The notes below the pieces were generated by a model. That model ran no database searches. It was not told the DNA's origin and saw only the letters and a program-made list of their open reading frames with translations. From the NCBI GenBank assembly GCA_007124345.1, contig SLFH01000347.1, positions 1 through 12,552 of the forward strand: a DNA stretch of 12,552 nt. Reading direction: 5' to 3'. This DNA comes from Phycisphaerales bacterium. GTDB taxonomy: Bacteria; Planctomycetota; Phycisphaerae; Phycisphaerales; UBA1924. A program made the position numbers and the translations under genes. Below are positions 7,677 through 12,552 of this stretch, in pieces (the stretch's first letter is position 1; each line of letters opens with the position of its first letter).

Positions 7677-7923
7677 GCTCGATCTCCGGCTTGAGGTCCT
7701 CCCAGTCCGCTTCCTGGGCTTTGACGACGCTGAACCACCCGTCGTGGATGAGCAGCGTTCGCAGGCCGGGGATCGCCAGGAGGCCCGAGCCGAGTTTGTC
7801 GGCGGGGTCGGCCTCGTCGGGCGTGCGGTAGGAGCGGGGGATCTTGCCGGGCGAGGGGTCCACAAAGAACTTCAGCGCGTCCGGGTTGGGGGTCTTTTCA
7901 ATCCTCGTGATCGAGTAGGGCAT
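7654..7923 (-). CDS. Stand-alone Nfu/NifU N-terminal-like domain protein
   Basis: This 89-residue protein resembles the Nfu N-terminal domain (scaffold protein Nfu/NifU N family), seen in larger Fe-S cluster carriers such as NFU1. Supporting patterns are T-P-N-P-D-A-L-K-F-F near the N-terminus (11-20), a central A-I-P-G-L-R segment, and a C-terminal D-W-E-D-L-K-P-E-I-E. The C-terminal CxxC domain of true Nfu proteins, which holds the cluster, is absent, and the protein contains no cysteine. It cannot bind a cluster through Cys itself and may act as a binding or adaptor module. ATG 7923 has no clear ribosome site. It is the first gene of the minus-strand operon and diverges from cdaA. Its last 23 nt overlap mutY, whose product needs a [4Fe-4S] cluster, so a role in Fe-S supply is plausible but inferred. 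Confidence 0.8.
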   Translation of the reverse strand: MPYSITRIEKTPNPDALKFFVDPSPGKIPRSYRTPDEADPADKLGSGLLAIPGLRTLLIHDGWFSVVKAQEADWEDLKPEIERVLGEIG

Positions 7924-7938
7924 TGGTCCGATGGTAGA

Positions 7939-7988
7939 GGCGTCGGACGCCGCCTTCAGATCGGGCGGTTACACTCGACTGAACCGCC
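7939..7988. promoter_or_regulatory. Inverted repeats in the divergent nfu/cdaA gap
   Basis: The 95-nt gap between the divergent nfu-like gene and cdaA contains GGCGTC-G-GACGCC (7939-7951), a perfect odd-length palindrome, and GGCGGTT (7964-7970) with AACCGCC (7982-7988) around 11 nt. A TACACT on the plus strand (7970-7975) overlaps the second repeat and could be a weak -10, but no good -35 is seen at standard spacing. The repeats could be operators for one or both genes. This is pattern only. Confidence 0.35.
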
Positions 7989-8018
7989 GGCCCTTACGCG
8001 ATCGGAAACGCCTCCGCC

Positions 8019-8969
8019 GTGAATCTCCAAACCCGGATCCAGGACCTTCTCCAGCGTATCGCCTCGTACGAGGTGTACGAGATCGCCATCGAGCTGGGGA
8101 TCATCTGGCTGCTGGTCTTCGCGGTCGTGCGGTTCGTGCAGGGGACGAGGGCGGCGGCGGCCCTTCGTGGCGTCGCTGTCCTGCTTGTGTTGCTCGTGCT
8201 CGCGGGACTTGCTTTGCGGGTGCTCGGCGGGGCGCAGGGGTTCCAGAGGCTTTACTTCCTCGCCAACAGCCTTTTCGCGATCATCGCGATCGCCCTGATC
8301 GTCATCTTCCAGCCCGAGCTCCGCCGGGCCGCCCTCCGCTTGGGCGAGGCGGGGCTCTTCCGCTCGACGCCCAGCGACATTGTCAAGACGGTCACGTCGG
8401 TCGTCGACGCCTGCGCTTACCTCAGCAAGACGCGGATCGGCGCCCTGATCATCCTCGAACGCCAAGTCGGGCTGGAGGGCCTGACCGAGGGAGGCACCCG
8501 GCTCGACGCCGCGATCTCGACCCGATTGCTCCAGACCATCTTCTACCCGGGCACCGCGCTGCACGACCTGGCGGTGGTGATCCGGGGCAAGATCGTCCGT
8601 GCGGCGGGCGTGCAGCTCCCCCTGGCCGAGCCGGCGGAGATGCCCGACCCCACGCTGGGCTCGCGCCACCGGGCCGCGGTCGGGCTGACCAAGGAGTGCG
8701 ACGCGATCGCGGTCGTCGTCAGCGAGGAGACGGGGGCCATTCGCACCGCCGAGCGGGGCAAGCTCAGCGCGCCGATGGATCCGGATGAGTTGCGCAAGTA
8801 CCTGATGCTGCGCCTGGAGCAGGCCAGCCCCGAGCGGGGGACGACCGCCGTCGAGAAAGATGTGCTGGACGCCCGCGATCGGCGCGAGCCCGCGACAGCG
8901 GCGGAGAAGGCCGAGGCAGAGGCGTTGGCCGCCGTGACCAAGCCCGCGCGATCGAAGGAGAGCACCTGA
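8019..8969 (+). CDS. cdaA: Membrane diadenylate cyclase CdaA (DLA variant)
   Basis: This 316-residue protein is of the CdaA type and would make cyclic di-AMP from two ATP at the inner membrane. GTG 8019 is the first plausible start; upstream bases give no strong ribosome site. Three membrane segments lie at about 22-40, 49-70 and 80-97, ending in I-F-Q-P-E-L-R-R (96-103). The DAC domain follows, with R-I-G-A-L-I-I-L-E at 139-147, G-S-R-H-R-A-A at 214-220 holding the second active-site motif (R-H-R, 216-218), and V-V-S-E-E-T-G at 233-239. The first active-site motif, usually D-G-A, reads D-L-A (183-185; bases 8565-8573). Asp183 is kept but Gly is replaced by Leu. The C-terminal tail (about 265-316) is charged and Ala/Glu-rich. 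ybbR follows after one base, the usual partner gene. Confidence 0.93.
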   Translation: MNLQTRIQDLLQRIASYEVYEIAIELGIIWLLVFAVVRFVQGTRAAAALRGVAVLLVLLVLAGLALRVLGGAQGFQRLYFLANSLFAIIAIALIVIFQPELRRAALRLGEAGLFRSTPSDIVKTVTSVVDACAYLSKTRIGALIILERQVGLEGLTEGGTRLDAAISTRLLQTIFYPGTALHDLAVVIRGKIVRAAGVQLPLAEPAEMPDPTLGSRHRAAVGLTKECDAIAVVVSEETGAIRTAERGKLSAPMDPDELRKYLMLRLEQASPERGTTAVEKDVLDARDRREPATAAEKAEAEALAAVTKPARSKEST

Positions 8970-8970
8970 G

Positions 8971-10011
8971 ATGGCCAAGGCGAGGACCTACATCCTGGTG
9001 ACGATCGTCGCGATGCTCGTCTGGCTCTTCGCCGAGGGCGAGAGCCTCCGCGTGTACCAGTCCGAGGTGGACATCCGCTTGGAGTCGGGCTCGGAAAGCC
9101 GCCTGCTCGAAGTCGTCGAGGGCCAGAGCTGGACCGGGCGTGTGCGAGTCCATCTGGAGGGCTCGGCCGCGAACATCGACGCCCTGCGCGACAGGCTCAC
9201 CCAGGCGGTCCGCCTCAGCGCCGCGGCGGGGCAGATCGAGGTCGAAGAGGGTCGGGAGCAGCCGGTCGACCTCCGCGAGGCGTTGCGGCGCAGCAACCCC
9301 TTTGAGGCCTCGGGCGTCACGATCAAGCAGGTCGAACCCCGGAGCGTGATGATCATCCTCGACAGGCTGGTCGAGCGACCGGCCCGCGTCCGCGTTGTCA
9401 CGCCGGATCGGGCGGGCGACGCGGAGGTTCGGGCGACGCCGGCCCAGGCGAGCCTGCGCGTGCCGGCGAGGCTGGTCGACGCGTTGCCCCCCGAGCCGGA
9501 GGTGATCGCCCGCCTGCCTGCGGAGGCCGTCGCCGCGGCGGTGCCCGGCCAGGAGGCGAGGGTGGGTGCGGTTCCGCTCTCGCTCCCCGAGCACCTCGCC
9601 TCGCTCCGAGGCATCGAGCTCTCGCCACGGACGGTCGCGATCGAGTTCACCCTCCGGACCGCGACGGCGTGGCGGACGATCGACTCGGTCCCGGTCCACA
9701 TCCGCGAGCCGGTCGAGTTCCGCGACCACTACCGCATCGAACTGGCCGACCGCAGCGACGCATTCCTGACCAACATCACTGTCTCGGGCCCCGCGGCGTT
9801 GGTGAGCCAGATCGGCGCGGGCGGGATGCAGCCGATCGCGGAGATCGAGCTCCTCCCTGGCGCGATCGAGCAGGCCCTTGCCGAGGCCGACCCGGCGGAG
9901 ATGCTCCAGCGGCCCCGGATCATCGGGCTGCCACCGGGCGTCACGGTGTCCGAACAGACTCCGCTCATCCGCCTCCGGGTCACCCGCCGGGTCGAGCCAG
10001 GGGAGTCCTGA
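8971..10011 (+). CDS. ybbR: YbbR/CdaR-like c-di-AMP cyclase partner
   Basis: This 346-residue protein has one N-terminal membrane segment (about 6-20) and an exported part built from repeated YbbR-like beta domains. The first contains a V-H-L-E-G-S-A-A-N-I-D-A-L element (residues 55-67). Later ones show V-E-P-R-S-V-M-I-I-L-D (115-125) and L-S-P-R-T-V-A-I-E. In Firmicutes the homologous CdaR binds CdaA and modulates c-di-AMP synthesis. That role is transferred here from the conserved gene pair, because sequence identity in this family is low. ATG 8971 is one base after the cdaA stop, with GGAG (8957-8960) ten bases upstream inside cdaA, so translation is coupled. glmM, often third in such operons, is not next; atpA is. 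Confidence 0.88.
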   Translation: MAKARTYILVTIVAMLVWLFAEGESLRVYQSEVDIRLESGSESRLLEVVEGQSWTGRVRVHLEGSAANIDALRDRLTQAVRLSAAAGQIEVEEGREQPVDLREALRRSNPFEASGVTIKQVEPRSVMIILDRLVERPARVRVVTPDRAGDAEVRATPAQASLRVPARLVDALPPEPEVIARLPAEAVAAAVPGQEARVGAVPLSLPEHLASLRGIELSPRTVAIEFTLRTATAWRTIDSVPVHIREPVEFRDHYRIELADRSDAFLTNITVSGPAALVSQIGAGGMQPIAEIELLPGAIEQALAEADPAEMLQRPRIIGLPPGVTVSEQTPLIRLRVTRRVEPGES

Positions 10012-10013
10012 TC

Positions 10014-10107
10014 GGCCCTTCGGGCCCCGAATCGGGCGCGACCGAAGGGTCGGGGGGCCTTCGGGCATGACGCCGGGCCCGGTGTTGTCTACCCTTCGGG
10101 CCCAACA
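10014..10107 (+). repeat. Cluster of small hairpins between ybbR and atpA
   Basis: This spacer holds several short dyads: GGCCC-TTC-GGGCC (10014-10026, two bases after the ybbR stop), CGACC-GAAG-GGTCG (10039-10052), the palindrome CCGGGCCCGG (10073-10082), and TGTTG (10083-10087) with CAACA (10103-10107) enclosing CCC-TTC-GGG. The motif CTTCGGGC recurs three times (near 10018, 10059 and 10094). None has a T-run, so they are not classic terminators. They could form an atpA leader or end the cdaA-ybbR message. No clear sigma70 promoter is visible here. Confidence 0.4.
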
Positions 10108-10177
10108 GACCGCCGCCGGACGGAGAATCGACGCGTCCGCCGCGCGATCGGACCCCGCAGCGAAGGAAGCACCACCC

Positions 10178-11734
<1,557 letters not shown>

Positions 11735-11771
11735 GGCGGGCCCGGGACACCAAGCCAAGCGAATCACCACG

Positions 11772-11800
11772 ATCCCCACGCCGAGGTGTGGGGATTTTTT
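11772..11800 (+). terminator. Rho-independent terminator of atpA
   Basis: ATCCCCACGC (11772-11781) pairs with GTGTGGGGAT (11786-11795) in a ten-base stem with one G-U pair and a CGAG loop. The last T of the stem begins a run of six T (11795-11800). It starts 37 nt after the atpA stop. Stem strength and T-run make it a convincing intrinsic terminator, and it marks the end of the atpA transcript. Confidence 0.9.
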
Positions 11801-12089
11801 CATTGCCGCCTGCTTAGCCCGGCCCCCATCACAACGACCGGCGGTGGGCAGGGATCTCGCAAGCAAGTTCCGAGAACCGCCCGAGTTCTTCCGATAAAAC
11901 GGCGAATATTGTGCGACTCAAGTGCGGACGGATGGCTGTTTGCCAAATCTTCGTCGCAAGGGGCTTCGGCTCGGACGGGCTATGCGGTACTCTGTGGCCG
12001 CCTCGGGCCTTGTGTGCCCGCAGGTGTCCGTGCGGTGTGGGAGCGCCGCGGGTCGTCATGTGCGCAAGAGATCTGGGAGAAAACACGAT
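11801..12089 (+). other. Leader region before the surface-protein gene; no gene seen
   Basis: These 289 nt contain no ORF with coding character. An AT-richer patch with GATAAA and TATTGT (11893-11912) is the most promoter-like part, but no -35 fits at good spacing. Further down, CCT-CGGGC (12001-12008) pairs with GCCCG-C-AGG (12016-12024), and CCGC (11998-12001) could alternatively pair with GCGG (12032-12035), so a structured 5' leader is possible. I recognise no known riboswitch. Confidence 0.35.
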
Positions 12090-12552
12090 ATGTCACGCAC
12101 CAATTTTGCGGCCGCGGTCGCGCTGTCGGCGGGGTTCGCATGCTCGCTCGCGGGCGCACAGACGATCGAGTGGGCCGCGCCCGTCAGCGGGAACTGGAAC
12201 GACCCCGCCAACTGGAGTCCAGAGAGACTGCCGGACGCGACGGACTCGGTGCTGATCGGCGTCGCCGGCCAGTACGCGGTCGAGTTCAACGCGCCCTCCG
12301 GCTCGATTCTCGATCTGGCGATGCCCAATCCGGGCGTGACACTCAACTTCCGCTGGGGACGGACGCTCACGATCAACGGCGACCTGCTCAACAACGCTCT
12401 GTTCGTCGTGAACTTCGGTCGCATCTCCGGATCGACCGCGGTCGCCTTCGGCGCCGACGCGTCGATTCTCGGCGACGGCCTGCTCCGCCTGAACAGCCCG
12501 GGCACAAATGCGCAGCTCAACACGGCCCCGGGCGTGACCGTGACGAACACGC
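12090..12552 (+). CDS. Secreted beta-strand-rich surface protein (5' part)
   Basis: An open frame starts at ATG 12090, with GGGAG (12075-12079) ten bases upstream, and runs off the window. 154 codons are visible, so the protein is partial at its C-terminus. Residues 1-24 form a signal peptide (hydrophobic core about 6-21, probable cleavage after the A-G-A at 22-24 region, before Q-T-I-E-W). The mature start has the pattern S-G-N-W-N-D-P-A-N-W-S-P-E-R-L-P-D-A-T-D-S-V-L-I in pieces (33-56). This is common near the N-terminus of secreted planctomycete and PEP-CTERM-type proteins. After it come short beta-prone repeats with N-G-D, G-D-G and L-N-x patterns, as in beta-solenoids and autotransporter-associated strands. 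Function is unknown; a cell-surface or extracellular role is inferred. The true C-terminus, which would show any PEP-CTERM or dockerin, is outside. Confidence 0.75.
   Translation, partial: MSRTNFAAAVALSAGFACSLAGAQTIEWAAPVSGNWNDPANWSPERLPDATDSVLIGVAGQYAVEFNAPSGSILDLAMPNPGVTLNFRWGRTLTINGDLLNNALFVVNFGRISGSTAVAFGADASILGDGLLRLNSPGTNAQLNTAPGVTVTNT

Noticed and set aside
9878..10177. Upstream extension of atpA to 9878
   Set aside because: These 100 codons overlap ybbR in another frame, and AtpA homology begins at GTG 10178 with a good ribosome site.
11801..12089. Known riboswitch or small RNA in the leader
   Set aside because: I looked for familiar c-di-GMP, cobalamin and similar cores and found none; only generic hairpins are present.
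11911..12255. 114-codon plus-strand frame in the leader region
   Set aside because: It has Cys/Arg-rich composition and overlaps the signal-peptide gene in another frame; no homology is recognised.

Overview
The window looks like a chromosomal stretch of a high-GC planctomycete-type bacterium, most likely of the Phycisphaerae. That placement is inference. It rests on the gene mix: a cdaA-ybbR pair, a DUF3568-like lipoprotein, a VIT/CCC1 transporter, and a secreted beta-strand protein beginning with a G-N-W-N-D-P-A-N-W motif. High GC, GTG starts and weak or variable Shine-Dalgarno sequences agree with it. Coding density is high. I see no mobile element, CRISPR array, rRNA or tRNA. Every long ORF on the opposite strand is a GC-driven shadow of a conserved gene.

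Left block, plus strand (1-2640). This holds a complete acetyl-CoA synthetase (acsA), a hairpin-rich gap, and a small DUF3568-like lipoprotein that ends at a clear rho-independent terminator.

Central block, minus strand, read from right to left (7923 down to 2666). The order is a stand-alone Nfu/NifU N-terminal-like domain, mutY (overlapping it by 23 nt), a family-2 glycosyltransferase (4-nt ATGA overlap), a VIT/CCC1 Fe/Mn transporter (25-nt gap), a secreted alpha/beta hydrolase (115-nt gap with its own possible promoter), and an aldo/keto reductase. The tightly packed first four genes look like one operon. It joins an Fe-S-related protein, an Fe-S DNA glycosylase that acts at 8-oxoG:A pairs, and a metal transporter, which suggests an iron and oxidative-damage theme.

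Right block, plus strand (8019-11800). cdaA (diadenylate cyclase) and ybbR/cdaR (its membrane partner) are coupled and diverge from the nfu-mutY operon. They are followed by a 166-nt hairpin-rich spacer and a complete atpA (F1 ATP synthase alpha). A near-perfect terminator closes atpA, so no other ATP synthase genes follow directly.

Right edge (11801-12552). A roughly 290-nt leader with no gene I can support precedes the 5' part of a secreted, probably beta-solenoid surface protein, which runs off the window.

Most of the content is core metabolism and repair. The points most worth a second look are the DLA in place of the usual DGA active-site motif in CdaA, the isolated atpA downstream of a c-di-AMP locus, and the translationally coupled nfu-mutY-GT-VIT cluster.
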